A stretch of 64,000 nucleotides of DNA, from contig MU867085.1 of NCBI GenBank assembly GCA_033725935.1, positions 1 through 64,000 of the forward strand. The letters are read 5' to 3'. The notes below the pieces were generated by a model. That model saw nothing but the letters and a program-made list of their open reading frames with translations. It ran no database searches and was not told the DNA's origin. Shown here in pieces: positions 31,399 through 42,788 of the stretch. Every line of letters begins with the position of its first letter. Positions within the stretch are counted from its first letter, which is position 1. This stretch comes from Cladorrhinum sp. PSN259 (lineage: Eukaryota > Ascomycota > Sordariomycetes > Sordariales > Podosporaceae). The translations under genes were made by a program, and so were the position numbers.

Positions 31399-33083
31399 TT
31401 ATTTACAATGACGAGACGTGTGTGCCCGAGGGGAAATCCTGACCAACACATCCTCATCAGGGCCCATGGCAGCAGGAGACGGAATCCTCTCGTCAACCTG
31501 CGGCATCCGTGGGCCTCCTGGTCTCGGCACCAACTCGAGATCAAATTTCCACAGCGTCTCGGCCACAAACAAGTAGATCTCTCGCTGGGCAAAAAGACGG
31601 CCAGGGCAGTAGGTATACCCGCCGCCAAACGGAGAATACCCCTTGGCTCGATGCAGCCCCTTGTTCTCCAAGAAGCGACCCGGACGGAAAATCCCGGCAT
31701 CAGGACCAAAGATGTCTCTGTTTAGGTGGAACTGCCGGAACGGGGCGACGATCTGATCCCCGGCGTGAATCCTCTTGTCCCCGATGATGCATTCTGTCCT
31801 TGCGTGGCGGATGGCCGATGTCGCGTTGTAGACTCTCATGGTCTCGTACCAGATGGCATCGAGGTGCGGACAGGTAGTCAGCAGCACGTTCATGTCCGGC
31901 TCTGCGTCCGGCCCCGAAAAAGCGGCATCGATCTCGCTTCGAACAGCATTGAAATAGGCCGGGTCGTACAGCATGTGGGCAAAGATCCAGAACGCAACCT
32001 TATGTGCGTTATTGTTGATCGCCCAAATGATGACGACAATGAAGGCCGCGACGTCCCTCCGCCCAACCCCGATGTGAGTGAGCTCGTTATTGATGGCCTG
32101 GAAGATGGTCTCCATCTCGGGCAGCCGCTCCTCCTCGGGAAGACTCAAGTACTTGTCGAGACCATCGATGGCCTTTTCCTTTGCTGCGTGGGAGCTTCTG
32201 GCCAGGAACGCTGGAAGTCGGTAAAAGACTTTCCAGCTCAGCCTCTCAAAGTCTTGATAGTCTTGAAGGAACTGAGGGGCTACCTGTTGGAGTTTCGGCC
32301 CGAAGAAGGTGGTTGTGCTGCAGTAGGAGACGGTGTACCTGCAAAACACTTGCAGAGACACAGTTTTTGATTTGTCTTGCGGTGGGCCAAACGGCGAGGG
32401 AGGCACCACGTAGGAAGATGAGAGGTTGTCCCATGACAGCACCTCGCGGAGGTGACCAAGATATTTGTCAAGGAGATTTCGCAGTCTGTCGGGCTCTAAC
32501 AGTTGAGCCGTGAAGAAATCACGCTCCCAGTCCATGTACCCCTTGTTGTGGGGGTTTTCCCTGATCAAAAGAGATCTAGAGCGCGATTTTTCGTCCTTGA
32601 TGAGATCCCGCGGGCTAGTAAAGATCTTTTTGAGGGTAGGCTTTGTGATGCCGAATGCACCCAAAGCCTCGACGACGAACCCGTCAATGGTCAGGGCTTG
32701 GGTATTTCGCCAGACCGAGGCTACATCCTGGACGTTACGCAGTATCACTGTGCGCTTGCCAGCTACCGTGAGAGCGAACGGCTGGCTACTTCCAAAGTAA
32801 TGACTTGAACCACCCAGCTGGTCAGCAAATGCTCAAACCCTTTCTTGATGCTCAGTATTACTCACAAGCCATTGTTGATGAGCTTCTCCGGGTTGCGAAA
32901 GAAAGCCCAGGTATGGCCGAGGAATGGAACCCAATAGGGTAACAGCTTGGGTTCATCGGGCCGAAGGGACGGAACAATGATGAAGGTCCATAGCCGCCAG
33001 GTGAGCAGCGAGAGGCACAGTGCGGCGGTGATAGCCGGCAAGATCGGGTGCGCGAGCACAGTCTCCCAGTAAGAGTCCAACAT
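31399..33083 (-). CDS. Cytochrome P450 monooxygenase (fungal CYP7/8-like type)
   Basis: Two exons on the minus strand, 33083-32866 and 32803-31399, join across a 62-bp GT-AG intron as NNG-FHYFGSSQPFAL, giving 540 residues. Residues 12-40 are an ER membrane anchor (ILPAITAALCLSLLTWRLW). The I-helix reads FIVVIIWAINNNAHKVAFW, with Asn residues replacing the A-G-x-x-T proton-relay motif. The K-helix motif is YETMR, followed by a PERF-like segment FRPGRFLEN. The haem loop is FGGGYTYCPGR, with the ligand Cys at about residue 472. The N-rich I-helix and overall pattern resemble fungal proteins labelled oxysterol 7-alpha-hydroxylase-like, several of which act in secondary metabolism. It neighbours the MFS gene and lies 5 kb from the diterpene cyclase. 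Confidence 0.9.
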
Positions 33084-33615
33084 GGTGGTTGTTTGGTGAA
33101 AGAGGCACGGCGTAAAATGTCTGGAGGAGGCAGGGGCAAACGGCTAAAAACTGGGGTCCGAGTCTTATTTCGACAATGTATCAGGGATATCTTTTTTGCG
33201 ATAAAGTTCTCAACGGTATCTATCTACTACCTTATTTTAGAACGTCTACTAGGGTTGACTCCTCAGATCTTCGGATTCCCAGATCTGGGGTCTGGTCATT
33301 AGCAGTTTAACCCCGCTTCCTTCTACCCTGGACCCCCGCTCCTATCCAGATGAGCGGTAATGGGACCTCGGGTATATGTGCTCTGCTGATTAGATGCCTG
33401 CTGAAGCTGGAGTGAAAGATAATATTCCCTCCCCCTGCTGTGTTCTACATGTACGTAATCAACATGTATAGAACTGACTCGGCCGTAATTCGCGTTCAAC
33501 AGACTACCTAGAATATGAGTAAGACCGTATGGGGTGTGAACCGGAGTTACTGCTGACTATAGGCATAAGATTCCGAATTTGGGCAGTGTTGCTGCAGGTC
33601 GGTAATTTATCCGCC

Positions 33616-33657
<42 letters not shown>

Positions 33658-34159
33658 CAACAAATTGTACCTACGCATGACCTGTGCATAAACCCTCCCG
33701 TGCCTCCTCATTGGCATTTTTAGACTGGATCTCTGGATCAGAGTACGTACTTTCCGTAAAACTGCAGTTTGGTGTGGTGTGATCCATGTGATCTACAGGA
33801 CCCCCCCTGTGCCACAGGGCTGCATTGTTGCTGAATCAGAGTACTGTAATTATTGGATTTCTGAGAATCCTTCCTCCTAGGCAAGACGGCAGATGATAAT
33901 TATGGTGGCAACCGGATTAATGATACCGTGACATTGGGATTGGAATTGTAACAGTAACAACGAGCAGTGCATTTGAATAGCTTGTGCAAGGCTCAACTAG
34001 AGCTCTCACTCATTAGTATTCGTCTCACGTAAGTCATTTCGCCAAGATTTGTTTGATGCAATCACGAGTAAGGTAGGTATCTCCATATGCCCCTATGTAT
34101 TTCTGTCCACCAACATTATCCAAAAGGAAGAATATCCAGCGACGAAGCAGTCAGGTAAT
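33084..34159. other. Intergenic region with a GT microsatellite
   Basis: It separates the P450 (starting leftward) from the 3' end of a rhodopsin-like gene. Apart from the (GT)n run at 33618-33656 nothing is recognised. The first 300 bp right of 33083 should contain the P450 promoter. Confidence 0.4.
33618..33656 (+). repeat. (GT)n microsatellite
   Basis: An uninterrupted GT dinucleotide run of 39 bp. Confidence 0.98.
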
Positions 34160-35676
34160 CTACACAATATCAACAGCCACAGTCCTCACAATCCCCCCAC
34201 CAGACTGAGTATGAGAATGAGAATGAGAGTGCTGCGAGTTATTTCCAGACGCAGGAGACCAAGCCCCCGCCTTCCACTGCTGTCTCATGTTCTCAGTCGA
34301 ACCGTGAGAGTGAGCATCACTGAGCTCAATGTAATTCTTATCTCCCTGACCGAGTCTGCTGAACTCTGGGGCAGCAGTGGAGGGATAAGAGGGTGCATCG
34401 GAGAACTTGTGACTGCCACCCTTGCCTGAGGAAATACCACCCTTGCTTCCTGAGGAAGAACCGCCGTAGCGGCTCAAGACTGAGCGGATGGATACCAAAA
34501 ACGAAGAGTTCTTGAAGACGTGCCGGGAGAAGGATGCGAGGGCTGGCATGCAGCTGCAGATGATTGCTACGTTGCATTCTACGATTCTGTTTTGAGAGAA
34601 TCAAATGCATTAGTCTTTGTGTTTGTGACTGACAGACGCCCAGGAAGAGGGGAAAATACGTACGACATGATGATAAAGGCTCCTTCGTTCCAGTTGACAT
34701 CGGGAGTAAAACTCAGCTGGTGTCGGTAATAAAGACCCACTGCACTGCATACGACGGCACTGGGATCTTGTTGTTAGCTGACGTGTGATCAAGCATCTGC
34801 CTGGCAGGGCATTGGTTGGGGAGGATCATCCATCACTGTAACTCACATTAGCCCCGTCAAGAAGATAGCCAGCACACCCAACTTTTTGCCAGTAGGCATC
34901 TGCAACCGCAGGATCACAGGCAGAGGCAAAATAAAGATGTAGACGTTCAGGACAATATCGACGCAGGCTTGGACTATGGCCCAGGGTAGCAGTCGCTTGC
35001 ACTTTGCAAAGACATCGAGACTGTTCCAGTCGCCTCCTACGGGCGGGGTACAAAAGTATGAGAGGAGGGGGATGGTGGTGATGTAGGCTCCTACTGCGAG
35101 TCCGATGCCGAAGTAGCAGGCGAAGCGGAAGTTTTGGCTCTGTCGGCCGAAGAGGCGGAGGTAAAGCAGGAGGATGGGGAGGCGGGAGGTGAAGTAGGCT
35201 AGGGCTTGGAATGTGTTTGCTGCGAATCGGATCTGTATGCAAAGTTAGAAGATGAACCGGTTTTGTGTATGAGTTAATACTAACCTTCCAGTAGTTTTCT
35301 GTAAACACAATGACCGGGACATCCCACATGTGTCTTGAGAGGTGACTCAATGAGAGGACGAGACCGGAATAAGAAATGATCAAAACCGCTGCCAGAAGGC
35401 AAAGCCCTGCATGGATGTCAGCCACCGTGGGACACAAGCTGCGAAAAACACGATGCACATACAGTCTTCGGTACCCGACAGCCGAGTGATTCTCAGGCTG
35501 GTATAGAGACGCACAGACAGGAATACCAGGGTGAAGAATGTCATGACCACCGTCATTGCAATCATGGCGGTCTGCTGGGAAGGGGGGTCAATAAAGTTTG
35601 GTTGCACACCAGGCGGGGGCGCTGCCGCCGGTGTGTGGGCCAAGTCAGCATGCGCTGAAGCGTCTGCAGATACCAT
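34160..35676 (-). CDS. Fungal rhodopsin-domain (PTH11-related) membrane protein with His/Ser-rich tail
   Basis: My exon model on the minus strand is 35676-35436, 35406-35285, 35232-34847, 34759-34664 and 34586-34160; phases close to give 423 residues. Domain landmarks in order: IAMTVVMTFFTLVFLSVRLY (TM1), TEDCMCIVFFAAWLCLLAAV (TM2), FAANTFQALAYFTSRLPILL (TM3), YFGIGLAVGAYITTIPLLSY (TM4, then FCTPPVGGDW..CKR with the conserved loop Cys pair), VQACVDIVLNVYIFILPLPV (TM5), KLGVLAIFLTGLI (TM6) and IVECNVAIICSCMPALASF (TM7). The cytosolic tail is Ser/Gly/His-rich (SQHSHSHSHTQSGGG). One intron is only about 29 bp (35435-35407), unusually short. It is probably a receptor-like plasma-membrane protein; ligand unknown. 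Confidence 0.85.
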
Positions 35677-36234
35677 TTTGAAGAGAAGAAAGAAGAAAGA
35701 TGGTATGATCGTTTGATACCAAGAGGACCTTTTTCAGAGAAAGTTCAATTTATCTATCTTTTTTACGAACCACCTTACCTAGTAGCCTTGACAAAGGTGG
35801 GTAGGAGAGCAGGAAGCTGAGCCACAGAGAACTCTAGCTGAGGAAGTGATGGCGAGTTTGAACTTGGACTAATCAAAGGTTACGCCGTTGCAAAAGTTCA
35901 GCTGTGCCACACCGCGCTCCGGTGCGGTTAAAGTAGAAACACATTCGGTTGGTTTCATCAACAGCACATGAAGAGGGGGGGGAGTAATTGATAGCGCTAG
36001 ATATATTTTTGCATTTTGTAGGATTTGAAGTTGGGATTCGATGGGTTTCAATAGCGCGGAAGGAGTTGATCATCAAGATAGACATGCGGGCGGCCAGCTT
36101 GGCCACTGCAGTATTTATTGAACCGCGCGGGCTCGGTGTTGATGGACGCTGCATGGCTTACGAATCGGAAGATGAGTCTGTGAGTGGTCCTGGGAGATCG
36201 ATCGTCTTCCAGTGAGATGCAGCCTTCTTTCAAC
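35677..36234. other. Intergenic region, no gene recognised
   Basis: It should hold the promoter of the rhodopsin-like gene reading left. No motif or open frame of note. Confidence 0.35.
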
Positions 36235-36630
36235 GGTCACAACAGTATGCATGGTTGCCTGTCTCACACAGCAACCTGCCTGAAGCGGATGTGATCAGCT
36301 TACATATACATCCGGCACCGTGTTGATTCATTAATCTGCGTCCAACCACATCTGCATCTGCACCTCCCGCCCACAGGCCGTTGCGGCGCCGGAAGGGTGT
36401 GTGTGTGTGTGGGTTCTGAAGCAACGAAATGGTCACAACAGCATGCATGGTTGCCTGTCTCACACAGCAACCTGCCTGAAGCGGATGTTATCAGCTTATA
36501 TATATATCCGGCACCGTGTTAATTCATTAATCTGCGTCCAACCACATCTGCATCTGCACCTCCCACCCACAGGCCGTTGCGGCGCGTGAAGGGTGTGTGT
36601 GTGTGTGTGTGTGGGTCCTGAAGCAACGAG
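36235..36630 (+). repeat. 196-bp direct tandem duplication upstream of the hemerythrin-like gene
   Basis: 36235-36430 and 36431-36630 are near-identical in direct orientation with a 196-bp offset. Both contain GGTCACAACA, TGCATGGTTGCCTGTCTCAC, GGCACCGTGTT, CCACATCTGCATCTGCACC, and a (GT)n run followed by GGTTCTGAAGCAACGA (GGTCCTGAAGCAACGA in copy 2). The GT run is longer in copy 2. Differences are few and mostly transitions, so the duplication is recent. It ends about 165 bp before the start codon at 36794. Confidence 0.95.
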
Positions 36631-36793
36631 CCACCATTTGTTTGTGGCAGGAATCCCCTCTTCCTCCCGTCAATGTTTCCGCCCAAAAAGAAAAAAGCCC
36701 ACTTAGCTCGGTTGGGATTTCTTACACCATTTTGCTTCTATTTATCGAACTTAGCTACCGATCTTACTTCGGCTACCTGAGAAACCATCCACT

Positions 36794-37631
36794 ATGGCGA
36801 CCACTACCGCCCCTCCCAAATACACTGACAGCCCTTTGTCGCTGATTCCCACGCCAAAATTCCAAACCGGCGAAGATGACCCCTTTACGATTGAAGCTTC
36901 CCATATGGCTTTGAGCCATAATGCCTTCATCCGCGGTTTCAACAGCATTTATCAACAGGCCCCGCGGATAACGCTGCCCGCTGATAAAGCTGACTTTGCC
37001 GGCTACAGCATCGCTTGGGCCGACTGCGTACATACCCACCACCATTACGAGGAGACAGAGCTCTTCCCAAACCTCGATAAAGCGGCGGGCCAAAAGGGGT
37101 TGATGGATGGTGCGGTCCACGAACATGAGGCCTTCCAGGGAGGATTAGAGAAGTTTACGAAGTATCTTAAAGATAAAGGGGCCGACTGGAAAAGTAGCGA
37201 GCTTATCGCTATCATGGACGAGTTTAAGGACGCCCTTCACAGCCATCTTAAGGCCGAACCGCCTGCAATTGTCGCCCTGGCCAAGTACAGTACGCCTGAG
37301 AAGCCGATAGATATTCTCGGCATTGCAGAGGCAGCTGGTGAGTTCTGTCCAAAGTTAAATCACAGTTAGAAGTACTGTATGTTGACCAGATTCCCTCTTG
37401 ACTTCAGGCAAGAAGCAGGTGAGCCTGCCGTTTATGATGAATACTCTGCCCGTATTCTTCCTTAATATGGAGACGGTCGAGTTTGAAGGAGGGATGTGGC
37501 ATGGTGTTTTCCCGCCCTTGAAGGGATTGGCAAAGACTGTCATGCTCAAGGCTGTCCCAATGTGGCACTCGGGACGCTGGCGCTTCGTCAGTTGCACTCC
37601 AGAGGGAACGGCCAAGCAGCTAGCAGTGTAG
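36794..37631 (+). CDS. Hemerythrin-like (HHE) domain protein
   Basis: Two exons, 36794-37337 and 37408-37631, join at EAAG-KKQVSLPF across a 70-bp GT-AG intron, giving 255 residues. The HHE cation-binding fold is shown by His and Glu on successive helices: ASHMALSHNAF (His37, His42), CVHTHHHYEETELFP (His80-84, Glu86-87), VHEHEAFQGGL (His109, His111) and HSHLKAEPP (His149, His151). A C-terminal region (about 182-255) with FLNMETVEFEGGMWHGVFPP is shared by fungal members of this type. Such proteins bind a di-iron site and have been linked to oxygen or NO sensing, metal handling or storage; the role of this one is unknown. The unspliced reading ends at 37369 and would lack the conserved tail. 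The upstream 196-bp duplication may change its expression. Confidence 0.88.
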
Positions 37632-38217
37632 ATACCTACATCCAAGTTTGGATAGAATCCAGGTTTCGAGAGAGATGTATCTTGAACGAATTACAATAAA
37701 TGATCAAGATCCACTCTGAGGCTCTTCTGCATGGGTATACAAGTGACAGTAATGGCGCCAACTTGCTTATCAGCGGGTCCTCGGGCTCGGTCTGTTCGAA
37801 AACCTGGGATCTGAGTATGCAGCAGCGTCCATGCAGGTAAGGCAATAATACAATACTCCCGGTGGGATCTGGGTTTGGACATCGGATAACTCCACTCTCG
37901 TTGGCATTTGCCACAAGCATCGAGGACCGGAGACGGAAGGTAACATAGATCTGCAGGTAAGCAGGCTATTACTCCTGGGAACTTTCTGTTAGTCGGAGAA
38001 ACTTACACCGTCACGGTATCATCGAATCCTTCGAGTGCTCAGATCACGTCAACAAACAAAGACCCCCGCACCAATGAGGGTTCTAGCCTTATCTCCACTA
38101 GGGCTAGAATACCGCATAAAAAGACATCAAGATGACCCGACAGCTTGGTCGGAGACCGATTACTCCGCTACCTCCGGACAAGGACACAGACCACAAACGA
38201 CGAAACCCACCGTCACA
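37632..38217. promoter_or_regulatory. Intergenic region between hemerythrin-like and diterpene cyclase genes
   Basis: No gene seen. It contains the 3' end of the upstream gene and the promoter or 5' leader of the cyclase. The cyclase frame stays open back to an ATG at 38035, so 38035-38217 could be coding, but its sequence does not resemble the family N-terminus. Confidence 0.35.
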
Positions 38218-41200
38218 ATGAATGCCACCAGAGAGATCTTTATTCGAGAGAGCGAAGCCCTCATCGACGAGCTCACTGGGAGGCTTGACAAAGGGGAGCC
38301 CATTGGTTCTTTCTCTCCTTCAATTTACGACACTGCATGGCTCGCTCGAATTCGCACGCGAGATACACCCTCACACTGGCTTTTCCCTCAATCTTTTATC
38401 TTTCTACTCCGTACCCAAGAGCCGGATGGAGGCTGGTCAGGTAATGGGTCCCAGATCGACGGGATACTCAGCACCCTGGCCTCTCTTGTTGCCCTCAAGG
38501 AGCACCATGCAACACATGTGGAGCCTCAAATCGTCAATGGCTTCCATCCGGAGGACGGGCTTGAGGAATGCATCACCAAGGCAGAGAATATCCTGAGCAC
38601 ACGACTGCAACAATGGGATGTTGAAGCTACAGTTCATGTGGGCTTCGAAGTCGTGGTACCTGCCCTTCTCAACGCCCTCGAGATCGATCACGGGACCAAG
38701 TTCGACTTCCATGGACGGCAGAAACTGTTGTCATTAAACCGGCAGAAGCTTTCCAAGTTGAGACCGGAAATTGTATACGGTCCTCAAATAACGACTCTTG
38801 TACACTCTCTTGAGGCCCTGGTCGGTTGCATTGACTTTGATCGTGTGGCGCACCACCTTGACCAACATGGATCCATGTTGGCATCTCCAGCATCTACCGC
38901 TGCCTACCTCATGCATTCCAACAAATGGGACGACAGGGCAGAAGCTTACTTGAGAACTGTGGTGTCTTCCGGCAGTGGTGCGGGAAGTGGTGGAGTACCC
39001 GGTGCCTTTCCGTCTGCAACCTTTGAGTTGTCCTGGGTAAGTTCTGTCGTACCAAGGTTCTCGGTGTGAATATGAAGCCTTAACCCAGCCCAATGAAACA
39101 GATTCTTTCAACGCTTCTTAAAGCGACACCCTCGTTGGCCGAACTACCCCAGGCCCTCCAGATTGGACAGTACCTCAAGGATCAGCTCGACTCCCACGGC
39201 GGTGTCGTTGGTTGGGGTACAGTGCCTGTTCTTCTTGATCTACTGTCGAGCTGCGTAGCTGACAAGGATAACACAGATACGGCTTTACTGGAAGATGCCG
39301 ACGACACAGCTAAAGTGCTGCTTTCCTGCAGCTTGCTCGGTTTACCTTCAAGCCCAAAGCGAATGATCGACAAGTTTGAGGGTCCTGATCATTTCAGAAC
39401 CTATCAATACGAGCGGAATGGATCCTTCAGCACTAACTGCAACGTTCTCACTGCTCTCCTTCATTCTCAAACTCCGGCAGATTACCTGAAACAAATCATC
39501 AAAGTTACAAAGTTCTCGTGTCGAGAGTACCTATCGGGAACCATAAACGATAAATGGAATCTCTACGATGGGTACAGCATCATGCTGTTAGCTCAGGCTC
39601 TGTCGAAGCTTCTTCAGACCTGGGACACTGGGATGCTCATCGACCTCCCTGAGGATTTGATTCGCGAACAGGTAGCCCTCGTTGCATCTCACATCCTGGT
39701 GCAAACATTGCAGCAACAACGTTCTGATGGCTCCTGGAGATGGAATACCGCGTCCAGAGAAACATCGGCATATGCGATCCTTACCATCAAATCCCTTGCC
39801 TCCTTGCCTTGGGTTCAACATCTTGATGCCCAAGTACAGACCGCCGTTACACGGGCTTCAGCCTATTTGATCCTCAACTATGACAAATGGGACTCAAACG
39901 AACACCTCTGGGTTGCCAAGACCACTTATGCCCTTCCGCCAGTAGCCAAGGCCTACATCATTGCTGCACTTTGCGCCGATACATCCTACGACTGGGGGCA
40001 CAGGGTAACTAGTCTTTTCACAGTGCCAGGACCCAAGCAACTCGCCATGGCGAGCTTTTTCTCTCGACTTCCCATGTTTTTCTCAGATGCCCCCTGGCAT
40101 CTGGAAGCCGACCTTGCTCTGGGTAGCCTGTACAAATCCCAACTCTCGAGGCTAACCACCGGCGTCTTCCCGCCCAACCCCTGCAAAGAAACCAACAACA
40201 AGTATCTAGATTACATACCCTTCACCTGGATAGCGACCAACAGGAAGAACGGCTTTCCCTTGGCGAAGAGCATCCTCTGGGAGATGATGAAGATATCGGT
40301 GCTGATCTACCAGCTAGACGAGCTGATGGAGACGGCATGCGGTCAGCTTTATGTACACGAAAACGGGATGGAGCAGCTACGCGCGGTGGTTCAAGAGGCG
40401 TGCACCTTCCGAGATGACGACCCTCCTTACAAGAATGAACACGGTTGTGAAACAAACGGCACGACAACGATCCTCCAAGCAACCCGCACAGCCCTGCAAA
40501 ACTTCACTTCACACGTCCTTTCCGACCCATCCGTGACGAAATCAGCTCCTCACATCCGTAACCAGCTCCGACGCTTACTTCTCACATCAATCCTCGCACA
40601 CGTAGACCATGAAGAACAAAACATCCTCTTCAGAGAAAAGGGAGCCGTTCCTGGTGGTTATCACGACTGGATACAAAGTACCTCGGCGCCTAACACGCAA
40701 GCGCCTTGGACCATTTTGTTTTTTACTTTTCTTGCATCTCAGAAAGGGGAACCGTTCGTACAGGGTCCTAAAGAGGAGTATTTGTTCGCGGCCGTGACTA
40801 GACATTTATCTGCTCTCTGCAGGCAGCAGAATGACTATGGGTCTGTTGTGCGGGATAGGCGGGAAGGGAATTTGAATAGTGTTGATTTCTTCTTGTCGTC
40901 CTCCAAGACCGAAAATTGCAGCTCGGACGACGCAACACCAACTGGCGGCTCGGGTGCTTCCGACGCCGCACACGCAAACGGAACCGGAGCCGTAAAACCC
41001 GGTAAAGGTGATGATGACATCGAAAAAGCGAAGCAAGATCTGCTCTACATAATCAACCACGAGAGGGATTGTCTTCATTTGACTCTGGCGAGGTTGCAAG
41101 TAGAGATGATAGGGAGGGAGGAGAAAAAAGGAAAGAAAAAGATGAAGTGTTTGATGACTTTTGTTGATACTGTTGAGTTGTATGGACAGATTTATGGGGC

Positions 41201-41231
41201 GAGGGATATTTCGAATAAGGTTATTAGATGA
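38218..41231 (+). CDS. Bifunctional diterpene cyclase (copalyl diphosphate synthase/kaurene synthase type)
   Basis: Exons 38218-39036 and 39102-41231 join as FELSW-ILSTLLK across a 65-bp intron, giving 982 residues; an in-frame ATG at 38035 would add 61 residues that look non-conserved. N-terminal class II half: SPSIYDTAWLARI (about 33-45), QEPDGGWS, and the protonation motif DADD (D338-D341, inside LLEDADDTAKVLLSC). C-terminal class I half: DELME (679-683), the DExxE form of the Mg-binding motif used by fungal bifunctional enzymes, and QNDYGSVVRDRREGNLNSV (about 849-867) as the second metal-binding (NSE-like) motif. The enzyme should cyclise geranylgeranyl diphosphate to a copalyl-type diphosphate and then ionise it to a polycyclic diterpene. 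A low-complexity insert (about 873-913, Ser/Gly/Asp/Ala-rich) lies after the second motif. Product identity cannot be read from sequence. Confidence 0.92.
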
Positions 41232-42788
41232 GAGGGATGGGATTTGGAGAGGAAAGAAGCTGTGGTGAAGGCGGGAAGTGGGAAGGCGGTAGATGGGAAG
41301 GGGTAGTGAAGCCAATGTTGAGGTTTGGTTGGCGGGGATACTAGAAAGGGGACTAACTCAGGGGTTAGTCTTGGCGTTTGCGAGTTGTATTTTGTGCGTT
41401 GAGGATATTGAGCACCTTTTATCTCATATGAAGTATTTCGCTTATTAGTATATTTATTTATAATAGCGGTTTAAAGGCGTATAGTCTCCTCCTTAAGCTC
41501 GTCCTTACCTTAAAGAATCTTCTCTATATTATTAAATCCTTCGGTAAAGGCCTTTACCTACTCTATCATCTTCTCGAGATCTATATCCTCCTCTTTAATT
41601 AATTTATTATCCCTATTATTAAGGTTTACTGCAAAGGCGTCGATAATCGTAATATCTCTTTTAGTCAGATAAGGGTTAGCGACGCGAAGATTAATAAATA
41701 CGGTAAAACTTTTAAATTAAAGACTCGAATTTAGTAATAGGTGTCCGAAAATACGTTGTATACAAGGATGGTTAAAAGTAGGTTATATTTTTTTTAAATC
41801 TACCGTTTCTAGTGCCTAAGCCCCTCCTTTTTATGGGCTTAGCTAAGGCTCGGTTAGCCCTAGTCAGGAGATCCCTTACCTACTTGCCTATCCCAAAACC
41901 TTAGCCTTTGCTAAGACCCCTGTAGATTATTCGTAAATAAGCCTTTCCTCTCGACACACCCCCTTAGCCTTGGATTATAGCGAGGTTTTGAGTATGTGAT
42001 AGAGTGGCATAAGGCGGAACGGATTTGTTAAAGAATGACTCTAACTTACCTGACCTGGTGTTTATGAGCGTTATTCTTAAGACTGAGGCGACTTAAGTTA
42101 GCCTGGTTGCATTAAAGAGGCTTCGGGTCGAGAGCGGGGAATAGTGATCGCCTGTTTCGTAATTCCTCCCTTGTCTGGGTAGCGAGAGTCCTACGTAGGC
42201 TCAAACCCTGCGTCTCCTAATCCTATTGATACTTGGTTGCTGCCTAATGGTCCGGGTCGGTAGACTCACAGAACATATTCGATAACTGCATATAGTACTA
42301 AAACTTATTAGACTCCCCCCAAAAGCCTCCCTCTTCAGGACCTAGGAAAGATTGGGCAATGACGCCGCAACCCAGGGGCGGACTTTGCTCCTCGGAAAGT
42401 ATGCTTCGTTTCTGACAAGTCTATCGTTATTGAATGTGACCCCTCTGTTTATTAGCTTTATGATAACGCGGAACTATATCTAGCAATCTGTACCTGTCGA
42501 CGAAATAAACAAATCCAAACGACCATTAATCTTAACCGGTTATCGTTCCAATGCATCTGGGTAAGGCGACAAGCGCGCTCTACATTGGCAGCTAAATAGT
42601 AATACGGTTCATTTGATTTAGGTTCGATAGGCAGTTCATCTCTCCTGGTCTATGCAACTTGTCATATCAAACAGTACTTTGTATTTTGCTATCTTATTCA
42701 AGGCATCTACAGAAATTTGCATACTAATCTATACCTTCAGATTGATTACCTCCTCGAAACAGTGACGGTTATACAATTAGTTACTACT
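41232..42788. other. AT-rich RIP-like intergenic block
   Basis: No coding sequence. From about 41450 the composition turns AT-rich with TA-dominated words, as in the left-end relics. It includes repeat R1 (41752-41890), also present at 59820-59950. The block ends the gene island at 26-41 kb. Confidence 0.5.
41752..41890 (+). repeat. Dispersed repeat R1, left copy
   Basis: It shares with 59820-59950, in the same orientation: TCCGAAAnTACGTT, GGATnGTTAAAAGTA, TTTAAATCTACC, CTCnTCCTTTTTAT and GCTAAGGnTCGGTTA. Mismatches are mostly transitions. Identity is unknown; it may be an LTR or MITE relic. Confidence 0.7.

Noticed and set aside
31726..32370. A 214-codon plus-strand open frame
   Set aside because: Antisense to P450 exon 2, whose motifs are unambiguous.
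26111..33083. A trichothecene cluster (TRI14-like gene, MFS and P450 together)
   Set aside because: No terpene synthase of the trichodiene type, no TRI-type acyltransferase or TRI6/TRI10-like regulator is present. The P450 is not recognisably a TRI P450 and the terpene enzyme is a diterpene cyclase.
36405..36612. The GT-rich runs as independent microsatellites
   Set aside because: Both are part of the 196-bp tandem duplication and are reported there.
40806..41315. A 169-codon minus-strand open frame
   Set aside because: Antisense to the end of the diterpene cyclase, including its NSE-like motif; low-complexity translation.
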